Notes under the pieces: model-generated
Told to the model about the DNA's origin: nothing
The model's database searches: none
The model's input: the letters and a program-made list of their open reading frames with translations, nothing else
Source of the DNA: Gadus chalcogrammus
Lineage: Eukaryota; Chordata; Actinopteri; Gadiformes; Gadidae
Direction: 5' to 3'
Assembly: GCF_026213295.1 (NCBI RefSeq)
Contig: NC_079420.1
Location: 19,038,518 to 19,102,517, forward strand
Length of the DNA stretch: 64,000 bases
Shown here: in pieces, positions 10,605-22,800 of the stretch
Layout of the letters: every line of letters starts with the position of its first letter
Position numbering within the stretch: position 1 is the stretch's first letter
Translations under genes and position numbers: made by a program

Positions 10605-11350
10605 TTTCGTATTGATTGATGATGACTATCATCTCAACTGAGTTAGGTGAAAATGGGAGAATGTCAGCATGATCATCAATTTATAGAGAACAGATTCCCC
10701 ACTCCGATACCTTACCGTGGTCACTGTCACCGCTAGGTCCATGTGCGCAGCGTCGACTCATCCAAATTGCAAAGGTACCATGGACCTATGAAGAAAAGTT
10801 CCGCGTATTAAAACATGGATCCCATTTACTCCTATGAAAACTGCTCCCTTGTACAGCGCAACATCAAGGACATAAAGACTTCCGCATCGTGGGAGCTTAG
10901 GTACGCCCTTACTGCATGACGCGCAGTGCACGTTTCATGATGTTCCGGATGTAGAAGTATGGGCAATGATCGCAAGCAGAGGAGCGCGTCCAACAACTGA
11001 ACCAGTCAAAAAATCGCTCTGCGACTTTTAGTGATAAAAAAGTCATCACAGGGCCTAAAAACCATAAACGTAAGTAAAAGGAAAAACCTTTGACGCCAGA
11101 AGTTAACGGAGCCGTGCACTGAGCCCTCTCGGAGACCGGGCCAAAACAACATTTGTTTCACTACGACTCCTTTCAGCTGCCCACCCCTCCTTCTCATGCA
11201 ATAAAATAAAACCAAACGGCTTATAAAACGCTTGAGGTAGAGTTTTGAAAAGAGAAAACTATCATTTTATTAGTACATAGTGTAAAGATAATTATGAGAC
11301 TTTGATTGATATCCAGAAAAAAATTGCCGAGACACATTCCTGTTCCCCGC

Positions 11351-11737
11351 TTATATTGCAGTGAAAGGAGATATCTGCTTCTGCGTCGCTATGAATCGAC
11401 GGGCCCGTCCACAGCCCGCCAAATCAACTGCAATACCAGACTTGGCCACTAACAGTGCTGGATTTCGGAAGAAGGCACTGCTCCTGGCGGCCGGTTGATA
11501 AATTATACCATAGGGGTTGGTGGGTAATAGCAGAGAATGTCTAATATGATACGTAGACGGGCTCTGGTAATAGGTCCATGGCTCAGGTTGGGTCGTGGCC
11601 CCGGTCCCCATCTCCCTCTGCTGGATGGCCTGTGTCAAAATCCAAAATGGAATGGACAAATGACTACAGCAGCCCAAACGATCGTAAATGCTTTGCTTTG
11701 TCAAAACGGCTATAATCCCAATATATCCATGATTCAT
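11351..11737 (-). CDS. Unrecognised ORF shared by copies A and C
   Basis: An open frame of 128 codons (MNHGYIGIIAVLTKQSIY...) is found here and again, at 152 codons, at 25288-25746 in copy C, where it starts further upstream. The sequences differ at several residues and by an in-frame codon loss. I do not recognise a domain. Conservation may only reflect the recent duplication of the DNA, and the composition is not strongly coding. It lies about 750 bp upstream of the transposase start, on the same strand. Confidence 0.2.
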   Translation of the reverse strand: MNHGYIGIIAVLTKQSIYDRLGCCSHLSIPFWILTQAIQQREMGTGATTQPEPWTYYQSPSTYHIRHSLLLPTNPYGIIYQPAARSSAFFRNPALLVAKSGIAVDLAGCGRARRFIATQKQISPFTAI

Positions 11738-12672
11738 TTCACTAGCAAGACGGGTACCAGATAGTATAAATTAATCTAAATATCTATTATATAATAATTT
11801 ATGTTCAAACAAAATATTAATTTAAATATACATAACAAAAGTAAAGTATTATACATAGCCTAAATTGCCATCTGACATTCTAAATCTCAAACTTTATGCA
11901 GATTAATGTTTTTACATAGAACATATATATAAAACTGCTTAGTCTAATTGTACCCACATTTGCCTAAAGGTACCTTGAATGAGGATCAGAAGACCAAAGC
12001 AAACACACCACATTGTAATGAATTGCTGTTTATTGTATGCTCTTGATAAAAACATTGGTCTACCAAAAACCACAGAGGAGCACATCATGCTGGGTTTCAG
12101 GACAAAAAGGTGTTGCTGGCACCCCACGGAGCAGTGCAGGCATCGGGGTCAGAGTCAGGGCTGTGGCCTGTCAGAGAAAAACCTCCACATGGTAGCATTC
12201 AGTTATTGCAACAGAATCTCTCCTTTTTGATCACATTAAACAGAACTACCATGCAGCGTGGTGCCCATTGTACAGCACTGTTTGTGTGATTTATTATGAG
12301 TCAGGCCTTCAACACCCTCTCTCATGCACTCATTCACACACACACACACACATCTGTATTTGGCCATGGCATCAACAGTCAATGCTCAAACACTTTTTTT
12401 TTTCTTTTTCAGTTCTTCTTTTGTCAACAAGCCTAGTGTCGAAATCTGACCATGGCTTGGGTCAAATCTGACCATTGGAGTGAGTGGTGATGCCCGTTTG
12501 CAGTGGCTTGCGTGAATCCAGGTAGCACTCCTAGCTATTTTGCTGATGATGTGATCCACAGGATTTGGAATGGTCCCAAAATTGCTGAGTTCCAGGCACG
12601 TCTCAGATAGTAATCCATGTATCGTTACACTTCCTGTGATGGTGGTAAAGACTATTTACCAGTGCACTGATT

Positions 12673-12800
<128 letters not shown>

Positions 12801-13496
12801 AATTCTCGATTCAGATTTTCTTTTAATTAGATTATTTAATTTATTTTCTGTACATAATACCATTCTGGAGGAAATTAAAAAAAAAAAAAAAACTGAAAAA
12901 ACCCAATCCATTCCCCACAGGCGCCCTCTTCTCAACCAAGTAGCTGGATGCAGTCACCTGGTGGCGAGGACGAGCTCTGGGACCCAGTCCTCAGCCTTGC
13001 ACGGTTAACCTTTCTTAGAGTAATGACAGAAGGTCACAACATGTAAAAAAAACATATAAATACATGAAACATGTATATAAATACGAGACAGACTTTGTTT
13101 TTCTTTATTTTAAAAACAAAATACACGTAACATTAAAACAAGAAAATAAGTATATTACTAAACCATCAAAATAGAAAATAGGGAAGAAAAAATAACAGAC
13201 AAAGCTAAACTCAGCTTGCAAGTTAGTGATGGGCATACATTTATGTTTACAAAAAATAGTATTTCAAGTATTACACTGTACAAATACACTGTACAAATAC
13301 ATATCTTATTGGCTGGAGGGTGGTTTGAGATATGCTCGACATGAGCCACTGATGACAATTATTTCCTTTCTAATTCTCATTTTAGAAAGAAAAGCGGTGT
13401 GGGGGGGGTATTACGTATGTTTGCTACTACAGTTTCCCTGGGAAGAATAAGTATCTATCAATCCATCCATCTTTCTATCCTTCCCAGTAATGTGGT

Positions 13497-16400
13497 TTAC
13501 TGGTGATGAAAAGGGATGAGCTTTTTGAATTTATGTCCAACAGAGTCCTTATTCAGACTCTCTGTTGCCCGTCTTGCCAGATGGTTCATCCTTATTTTAC
13601 AATATAAAGAGGATGCCATTTTCACCAGAAGGTGTACGTGATTGTCGTCAACAGTGGTTTCGAACATGTGGTTGTGCAGCTGAGGGAACAATGTCTTACC
13701 AGCACTGTATTCCAGTACTTGAGTGACAATGGCTGAAGTTATAACATTGCACTGGGGGAGTTTGCCGGAAGTTGTTCTCAAAATTCCCTGAAAGCAACGC
13801 TCCGACTCCCTGCACACAGCAACTATCCCGGCAGATGGTTTGGACAAACCTCCACGATTCTTTAACAGAATGAAGGGATGTACGGTGGCTGAAGTAAGAG
13901 CGTCCGCGCAAGGCATGCAGGTATGCTTTTCCTTTAGCTTTTGGACCACAAAGTCAGCAATGTAGTTGATTGCAGCATCCTTGTAGTCAGACATAGAATC
14001 AACATTTGGGCAGTGCTGGTATTCAAGGTCACATTGCTCCACAGGCTTCAGATCAATCCTGCGCAAGGTGTTCGCCGCAGAAAGTGTGACATCCATGATG
14101 GTGGTATTATCACGTAGGATGCAGTTGCCTGTTCTTGTCTTTACTTGGGACAAAAGAAGACGCTTGTAGGCAGCTGTAAACTGTCTTGATGTTGGATTGT
14201 TGTTGAATCCACCACATGCTCTCAGACAGGAGAAGAAAAGCTCAAGGTGATCTTGGCTCAGCCTGTAGGTGTGGAGGTAACTGCATGGTGCGTTTGGCTG
14301 GATGACCACTTCAAGGAAAATATTCCATGCACTTGCGCAACTGGCAATAAAGCCAACTACACAAGTTTTTCTCGGGCCTAAATGCACCAGCCTGCCTTTG
14401 CTGTCTTTCAGTTCCAAGAGTGACCTATGGGCCTTTAGCAGGATTTCCTGTACCCGGTCTTTGTTGGATATCCTCATTGGGGCTTTGGACCCCTTCCCCA
14501 AAGGGTTCCTGCTGTTAAGGACATCGAAGGCGGCATAAATGGTTCTCAGGAACTTCACTGTCTCCTCGCACCCGCTGAACTGTGGGAGATGCAACTGTGT
14601 GTTACAGTACTCAAGAGCATCTGCTACACTGCTGCTGAACACCTGTGCTGCAAGCTTCACCTTCATCTTCTGTTTCTCCCACCGTACATGAGCCATTTCG
14701 AACATCTCTTGAAGTTTGTTCAACTCCTCAATGTATTTCCAACGGATTTCACCATTTGGAGTTTGGAGTAAACCTTCGTCAGCCAATGTGTTTCTGAGCA
14801 GCTTCAACATATGGTTAACATCCAGAAGCACATGGACCATTTGTGATGGATCAGCAGGATGTGCAAAAGAGGATCTCATGTTATTGACGTCCAATGTTGC
14901 TCCCAGGGCTCTCAGCATGGAAAAGTGGCATGATGGTCCATCGCACGTCAAGGAGACTATACGAACTCCGGTGGCATGGAGTCGATGAAGGCATTCACTG
15001 ATGATGTTGGCACGCTCTTCACCAGTCATTCCGTCAATGAGGAAGTAGGCAACAGGGATTTTCCAGGAGTCGTTGATGGCTACAACCATGAGGACCAAGG
15101 CACATTTGGCTGGTGGTAGACTGTCATCAACAGTGCCACAGCCAAGGTCCACATATCCATGGAATCTTCCAGCTGCATGTTCCACGTGCTTTCGAATGGC
15201 CACTTCATCCAACATGAGAGCACACAGGGTCTCCTTTCCTTCAACCATTCTGTTCTGCGCATGACACGCAAGAGCAGAAAATGCAGGTTTTGTAAAACCA
15301 GGATCCGCAGAAATGTGGCTGTACCACGTCCGGATGGTGGCGGGATGGGGCAGTACAAGGTCAAAAGCTTTACGCACAAAACGATACGCTTTGGCGGAAT
15401 AGAAGTGCAGAGTCATTGCAAATGACCGCAACTCCTCCGACACTTTCAATCTTTTACTTTGCACCCTTCTGGAGAGCAAGGTCTTTTGGACTCCACTGAA
15501 GGAGTTCTCCAGCATCTCTGCACAGCCACTAGAAATGAGCAGTTTCTCTTTGAGAGAAGTGATGACCTGAGTTAGGCAGGAAACTTTTATCTTAAATGTC
15601 CTACTCTTCTTCTTCCTGCTCTTCTGCTGCACCAATCTAAGTTTTTTTCTAATAGATCCCATTTTATTTTCTGCCTGTCTTTTGAAAGATATAGGAGATT
15701 TCCTCATTGCATAATAATGGTCAACATCGTGCGATGCTGTGGCTTCAGAATCATTAACCTGTACCTTAACAGCTTCATCCACAATAACTGAAACCTCTGT
15801 GGCTTTCGAAACATTAACCTGTTTAACAGCTTCATCCACAATAACTGAAACCTCTGTGGCTTTCGAAACATTAACCTGAGCCTCATCAGCTTCATCAACA
15901 ACACCTTCGACATCTAAAAAGACTTTGCAGTAATTGTGTTCGCTATTCACATTAATAAGCGCTGCCCTTTCCTTAGATGTTGATCCAGGGTTGCCGAAAA
16001 GGGTGGGGATCGCATCTGGCTTGAGATTGCGATTGATGGTGAAGCAGTCCTCTGTGAAATGGCGGGCACAGATTCTGCTAGACGGATTTGGTAACCACTT
16101 CTTGCGGTTTATGTTTTTCAACCACTGGCCGAGCCTTTTCTTCTTTTGGAGTGGGAGCCTGTGGAGAAATTATGTTTATTACCTTCAAGGGTATTTCAAA
16201 GTCATTTTAATAAACAATAGGAAGGAACACTATCGAATAGTAAATATATCATTAGTGCAATCTCAAGTTAACACGCCCAATAATCATCTACTTCTTTTAC
16301 CTCAAAGCATTTATAGCGTTCCTGTTCATCTTTGTGATTTACATGAAATTGGCTAGTCCTTGTTTATTTTTAGCTACATTAGCCTCTTTAGCAAACCAGC

Positions 16401-17213
16401 CCGAAAACAAACTACACAACTTTGCATTGTATTGCAAGCACAGCAAGACCATGCAATGTATAAATTGGTGACCGGAGTAAAGTAGCAATGTAATCAATTG
16501 TGTAAGAGCATTTACAATTAAAAGGACCAACGTGGTACAAATATAAAGAAAAAAAAGAGGCTAATGTGGCTAACAATAATAGCAATAGCACTTTGAGATC
16601 ATTGAATTCATATAAAGTGCGTTATAAATAAAATGTATTATTAATAATAACAATAAACAACATGCAACTCGGAAGGCTGGCGTCCGAGGTTTCAGGAACA
16701 CACCATGAGGCAGAACGTACTACTCGCCAACAAAAATGGCTGCGCCCTTAGAGATTTATTTTCTTTGTATTTGTATCACGTCGGTCGTTTAATGAAGGTT
16801 TTAAATGCTTTTACACACTTGATTACATTTCTACTTTATGCCTGTCACCAACTAATGCATGTCGTTCTTGCTGTGCTTGCAATACAATGTAAAGTTGTGT
16901 TGTTTTCGAGTTGGTTTGCTACAGAGGCTAATGTCGCTAACAATAACAATGACTAGCCAATGAGAAACGGGAAATATACTACGACAAAAATGAAATGCCG
17001 CCAGAAAGCTGGGAGATTTACGACTTGCACGTACCAGCGTAAGATCCAAATGGATTACAGCATGCTTACAGTGTGGTGGAATAAAACTTATTTGACGATA
17101 AAGTTTACTTTTTATCATAAATTATTAGTTTAGAAATAATCTTTCACATACCTGTGAAGGGACACCTTGCTTTCCGATCGATTCACGCAGTTGTTAGCAA
17201 CACAGCCAGTCAT
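13497..17213 (-). CDS. THAP9-like P-element transposase, copy B (2 exons)
   Basis: Exon 1 is 17152-17213 and exon 2 is 13497-16158, giving about 907 residues without interruption. The THAP domain reads MTGCVANNC in exon 1 and CARHF in exon 2. The core motifs LMLDEVAIRKH, LTCDGPSCHF and SQDHLELFFSC are all kept. It differs from copy A by scattered substitutions and by an in-frame 57-bp direct duplication (period visible between 15784 and 15841) that repeats ATEVSVIVDEAVK in the linker after the THAP domain. That insertion explains the extra 19 residues. The intron is shorter than in A because of a deletion and because the TTAA element is absent. The product would act like copy A. Confidence 0.9.
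16301..17063. repeat. Foldback element in transposase intron 1, copy B (left end deleted)
   Basis: This is the same inverted-repeat element as in copies A and C, but it starts inside the left arm at CTCAAAGCATTTATAGCG because of the copy-B deletion. The right arm is complete to GGATTACAGCAT. Confidence 0.65.
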
Positions 17214-17568
17214 TTTCGTATTGATTGATGATGACTATCTTCTAAACTGAGTTAGGTGAAAATGGGAGAATGTCAGCATGATCATCAATTTATAGAGAAC
17301 AGATTCCCCACTCCGATACCTTACCGTGGTCACTGTCACCGCTAGGTCCATGTGCGCAGCGTCGACTCATCCAAATTGCAAAGGTACCATGGACCTATAA
17401 AGAAAAGTTCCGCGTATTAAAACATGGATCCCATTCACTCCTATGAAAACTGCTCCCTTGTACAGCGCAACATCAAGGATATAAAGACTTCCGCATCGTG
17501 GGAGCTTAGGTACGCCCTTACTGCATGACGCGCAGTGCACGTTTCATGATGTTCCGGATGTAGAAGTA

Positions 17569-18304
17569 TGGAGTGGCGAAGTCACGCACCTTCCGGTAGG
17601 GCTCATGGGACCTGAGATCGAAAAATATGAATGGGAGTCAATGGAGAGAAAATAATTATTTTCTGGTCCCAGTCTTTATATGCTCTGGATTACACATATG
17701 TTGTTTGTGGATTTAAATGATAATTTTTCATGCAAAGAAAACTAAAACATTTCGTGAAGAAGTTTGATAATCTTAGGTTTTATGTGAGGCCGCTTTGTGA
17801 ACTACAGCTCTTCGCTGCTCTCGACGCATATGATATACGTCACCACACCCACGCTTGGAACTCGGCACAGAGATGGCGATCTCTCTGCTCCACTTCACCA
17901 CTTTTTTTCAAGGCGAGGATAAAAGCATAGAAAGAGGTGAAAACCACTATAAGTCGGGGCATGTGGAGAGTTTTAGTTACGTGCCATCTCTATGTGAAAT
18001 CTCTGTGCCGAGTTCCATGTGCGGGTGTGGTGACGTATATCATATGCGTTGAGAGCAGCTAAGAGCTGTAGTTCACAAAGCGGCCTCACATAAAACCTAA
18101 AATTATCAAACTTCTCCACGAAATGTTTTAGTTTTCTTTGCATGAAAAAATATCATTTAAATCCACAAACAACATGTGTAATCCAGGGCATATAAAGACT
18201 GGGACCAGAAAATAATTATTTTCTCTCCATTGACACCCATTCATATTTTTCGATCTCATAGGTCCCATGAGCCCTACCGGAAAGGGCGTTACTTCGCCAC
18301 TCCA
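17569..18304. mobile_element. 736-bp foldback element with TA target duplication
   Basis: The two ends, TGGAGTGGCGAAGT and ACTTCGCCACTCCA, start inverted arms of about 300 bp (17569 to about 17873, and about 18003 to 18304). The arms match closely apart from small indels. TA flanks both sides (17567-17568 and 18305-18306). The centre (about 17880-18000) is unique and non-coding. A TA duplication is usual for Tc1/mariner-type elements, but the long arms are a foldback trait. It sits precisely at the right limit of copy B's similarity. Confidence 0.85.
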
Positions 18305-18318
18305 TAGGCCCTGGCTGT

Positions 18319-18444
18319 TTCCCAAAGTGAAGGCTGCAGCCTTGCTAGGACGCGTCCTTGCTAGTCGTGTCCTATGGAGATGAGACTAGAGTGCTAGCTC
18401 GAGTGCTTCCTAGCGTTTGTAACGTCTGACTTTGGGAACGACTT
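18319..18444. mobile_element. Possible small TIR element (MITE)
   Basis: TTCCCAAAGT near the left and ACTTTGGGAA near the right are inverted and about 100 bp apart, with short GC-rich sequence between. I see no convincing target duplication, so this is tentative. Confidence 0.35.
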
Positions 18445-19159
18445 GGTAGTGTGGAAGCGCTTCCGCTTCCGCTTTTTAATACTGCGTGTCAGCTTGTAAA
18501 CACATGTCAGCAATCAAGCTGATCGATATTTATTTGACTTTTGTCTGTTATGAATGCGGTCATGTCTCCTTCGCATGGAGCCTCTTTGGGGAAGTCACAA
18601 AAGCTTTGTTGTGGTTGATGGAATTGTCTTTATTAAAAGGAAAATTCATTCAATTTTTATAAAACTAAGTGAAATTGTCTGAGAACTTAATTCATGCATC
18701 ACATTTACAGTACGGTTGATTACTATAATGCAGGGGGGAAAAGACAAAGAAAGAGATGATAAACGTGTATTTATTTGGATATATTATTTAACTGATCCGA
18801 TTCATTCATTCATATATGCCTACAATCTACCAGTGCTTTGAACACATAAGTATATCATATAAAATACAATTATATACGTTCCTTAAAAATTACAAACATT
18901 GCAAATGATCGGTTGTGCATTCATTTTACAACATTGGATAGTGGCACTATCCCTTCCACCGGTAAACATGTTTGTGCGCCACCCTAAGGCGCACAAAAGC
19001 CTCCGTTTGCTGGGCTGACCCTAAAAAAAACGATTCAACACAAACATAAATAGGTATAGGCCTACATAAATAATGTAATCTTGTGAGCGAGTAAATTGAC
19101 ATTGGTGACAGTGGTGTTTAACACCAGCTACGTCCTTGCAAAATGCACGTCCTTGCAAA

Positions 19160-19162
<3 letters not shown>
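18445..19162. other. Unassigned spacer between copies B and C
   Basis: AT-rich sequence with no recognisable gene or transposon terminus. It ends at the CA tract that begins the similarity of copy C to A and B. Confidence 0.5.
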
Positions 19163-19206
<44 letters not shown>

Positions 19207-19870
19207 TAATTTATTTTCTGTACATAATAAAACCATCCTGGAGGAAATTAAAAAAATATATACTGAAAAAACCCAATCTATTCCCCAGGCGCCCTCTTCT
19301 CAACCCAGTAGCTGGATGCAGTCACCTGGTGGCGAGGACGAGCTCTGGGACCCAGTCCTCAGCCTTGCACGGTTAACCTTTCTTAGAGTAATGACAGAAG
19401 GTCACAACATGTAAAAAAAAACAAAAACATATAAATACATGAAACATGTATATAAATACGAGACCATAGACTTTGTTTTCTTTATTTTAAAAACAAAATA
19501 CACGTAATAAGTATAATACTAAACCATAGACTCCCATCAAAATAGAAAATAGGGAAGAAAAAATAATAATAGACAAAGCTAAACTCAGCTTGCAAGTTAG
19601 TGACGGGCATAAATTTATATTTACAAAAAATAGTATTTCAAGTATTACAATGAACACTAAACTGTACAAATACATATCTTATTGGCTGGAGGGTGCTTTG
19701 AGATATGCTCGACATGATCCACTGATGACAATTATTTCCTTTCTAATTCTCATTTTAGAAAGAAAAGCGGTGTGGGGGGGGTATTACTTATGTTTGCTAC
19801 TACAGTTTCCCTGGGAAGAATAAAGTATTTATCAATCCATCCATCTTTCTATCCTTCCCAGTAATGTGGT

Positions 19871-22800
19871 TTACTGGTGATGAAAAGGGATGAGCTTTTT
19901 GAATTTATGTCCAACAGAGTCCTTATCCAGACTCTCTGTTGCCCGTCTTGCCAGATGGTTCATCCTTATTTTACAATATAAAGAGGATGCCATTTTCACC
20001 AGAAGATGTACGTGATTGTCGTCAACAGTGGTTTCGAACATGTGGTTGTGCAGCTGAGGGAACAATGTCTTACCAGCACTGTATTCCAGTACTTGAGTGA
20101 CAATGGCTGAAATTATAACATTGCACTGGGGGAGTGTGCCGGAAGTTGTTCTCAAAATTCCCTGAAGGCAACGCTCCGACTCCCTGCACACAGCAACTAT
20201 CCCGGCAGATGGTTTGGACAAACCTCCACGATTCTTTAACAGAATGAAGGGATGTACGGTGGCTGAAGTAAGAGCGTCCGCGCAAGGCATGCAGGTATGC
20301 TTTTCCTTTAGCTTTTGGACCACAAAGTCAGCAATGTAGTTGATTGCAGCATCCTTGTAGTCAGACATAGAATCAACATTTGGGCAGTGCTGGTATTCAC
20401 GGTCACATTGCTCCACAGGCTTCAGATCAAACCTGCGCAAGGTGTTCGCCGCAGAAAGTGTGACATCCATGATGGTGGTATTATCACGTAGGATGCAGTT
20501 GCCTGTTCTTGTCTTTACTTGGGACAAAAGAAGACGCTTGTAGGCAGCTGTAAACTGTCTTGATGTGGGATTGTTGTTGAATCCACCACATGCTCTCAGA
20601 CAGGAGAAGAAAAGCTCAAGGTGATCTTGGCTCAGCCTGTAGGTGAGGAGATAACTGCATGGTGCGTTTGGCTGGATGACCACTTCAAGGAAAATATTCC
20701 ATGCACTTGCGCAACTGGCAATAAAGCCAACTACACAAGTTTTTCTCGGGCCTAAATGCACCAGCCTGCCTTTGCTGTCTTTCAGTTCCAAGAGTGACCT
20801 TTGGGCCTTTAGCAGGATTTCCTGTACCCGGTCTTTGTTGGATATCCTCATTGGGGCTTTGGACCCCTTCCCCAAAGGGTTCCTGCTGTTAAGGACATCG
20901 AAGGCGGCATAAATGGTTCTCAGGAACTTAACTGTCTCCTCGCACCCGCTGAACTGTGGGAGATGCAACTGTGTGTTACAGTACTCAAGAGCATCTGCTA
21001 CACTGCTGCTGAACACCTGTGCCGCAAGCTTCACCTTCATCTTCTGTTTCTCCCACCGTACATGAGCCATTTTGAACATCTCTTGAAGTTTATTCAACTC
21101 CTCAATGTATTTCCAACGGATTTCACCATTTGGAGTTTGGAGGAAACCTTCGTCAGCCAATGTGTTTCTGAGCAGCTTCAACATATGGTTAACATCCAGA
21201 AGCACATGAACCATTTGTGATGGATCAGCAGGATGTGCAAAAGAGGATCTCATGTTATTGACGTCCAATGTTGCTCCCAGGGCTCTCAGCATGGAAAAGT
21301 GGCATGATGGTCCATCGCACGTCAATGAGACTGTACGAACTCCGGTGGTATGGAGTCGATGAAGGCATTCACTGATGATGTTGGCACGCTCTTCACCAGT
21401 CATTCCGTCAATGAGGAAGTAGGCAACAGGGATTTTCCAGGAGTCGTTGATGGCTACAACCATGAGGACCAAGGCACCTTTGGCTGGTGGTAGACTGTCA
21501 TCAACAGTGCCACAGCCAAGGTCCACATATCCATGGAATCTTCCAGCTGCATGTTCCACGTGCTTTCGAATGGCCACTTCATCCAACATGAGAGCACCCA
21601 GGGTCTCCTTTCCTTCAACCATTCTGTTCTGCGCATGACACGCAAGAGCAGAAAATGCAGGTTTTGTAAAACCAGGATCCGCAGAAATGTGGCTGTACCA
21701 CGTCCGGATGGTGGCGGGATGGGGCAGTACAAGGTCAAAAGCTTTACGCACAAAACGATACGCTTTGGCGGAATAGAAGTGCAGAGTCATTGCAAATGAC
21801 CGCAACTCCTCCGACACTTTCAATGTTTTACTTTGCACCCTTCTGGAGAGCAAGGTCTTATGGACTCCACTGAAGGAGTTCTCCAGCATCTCTGCACAGC
21901 CACTAGAAATGAGCAGTTTCTCTTTGAGAGAAGTGATGACCTGAGTTAGGCAGGAGACTTTTATCTTAAAATTCCTACTCTTCTTCCTGCTCTTCTGCTG
22001 CACCAATCTAAGTTTTTTTCTAATAGATCCCATTTTATTTTCTGCCTTTCTTTTGAAAGATATAGGAGATTTCCTCATTGCATAATAATGGTCAGCATGG
22101 TGCGATGTTGTGGCTTCAGAATCATTAACCTGTACCTTAACAGCTTCATCCACAATAACTGAAACCTCTGTGGCTTTCGAAACATTAACCTGAGCCTCAT
22201 CAGCTTCATCAACAACAACTTCGACATCTAAAAAGACTTTGCAGTAATTGTGTTCTCTATTCACATTAATAAGCGCTGCCCTTTCCTTAGATGGTGATCC
22301 AGGGTTGCCAAAAAGGGTGGGGGTCGCATCTGGCTTGAGATTGCGATTGATGGTGAAGCAGTCCTCTGTGAAATGGCGGGCAAAGATTCTGCTAGATGTA
22401 TTTGGTAACCACTTCTTGCGGTTTATGTTTTTCAACCACTGGCCGAGCCTTTTCTTCTTTTGGAGCGGGAAACTGTGGAGTAATTATGTTTATTACCTTC
22501 AAGGGTATTTCAAAGTCATTTCAGTCAACAATAGGATGGAACACTATCGAATAGTAAATATATTATTAGTGCAATCTCAAGTTAACACGCCCAATAATCA
22601 TCTACTTCTTTTACTTTGAACTGCATTGTATGTCAAAGGTGCTACATAAATAAAGTTAAGTATAAGGACAATTCTGCTGCCTGTACCTTTTGCATGTTGC
22701 ATGTTTTAAAAATACAAATCATTTTATGTATTAATCAAATAGTCAGTGGAACAGAAATAAACAAATTCCATAATATCTGAGTAATAACAAAACAATATAA

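Larger units (their letters stand above)
3654..12465 (-). mobile_element. P-element-type transposon unit, copy A (with flanks)
   Basis: This is the extent over which copy A matches copy B (left part, from about 3652) or copy C (right part, to about 12465). It contains a CA microsatellite, the transposase main exon, an intron-1 foldback, the THAP exon 1 and about 1.9 kb beyond. I could not identify terminal inverted repeats or an 8-bp duplication, so the real element ends are unknown. The outer 1.5 kb (10962-12465) is shared only with copy C, so A and C are probably segmental duplicates of each other. The TTAA element at 7155-8718 is a later insertion private to this copy. Confidence 0.7.
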
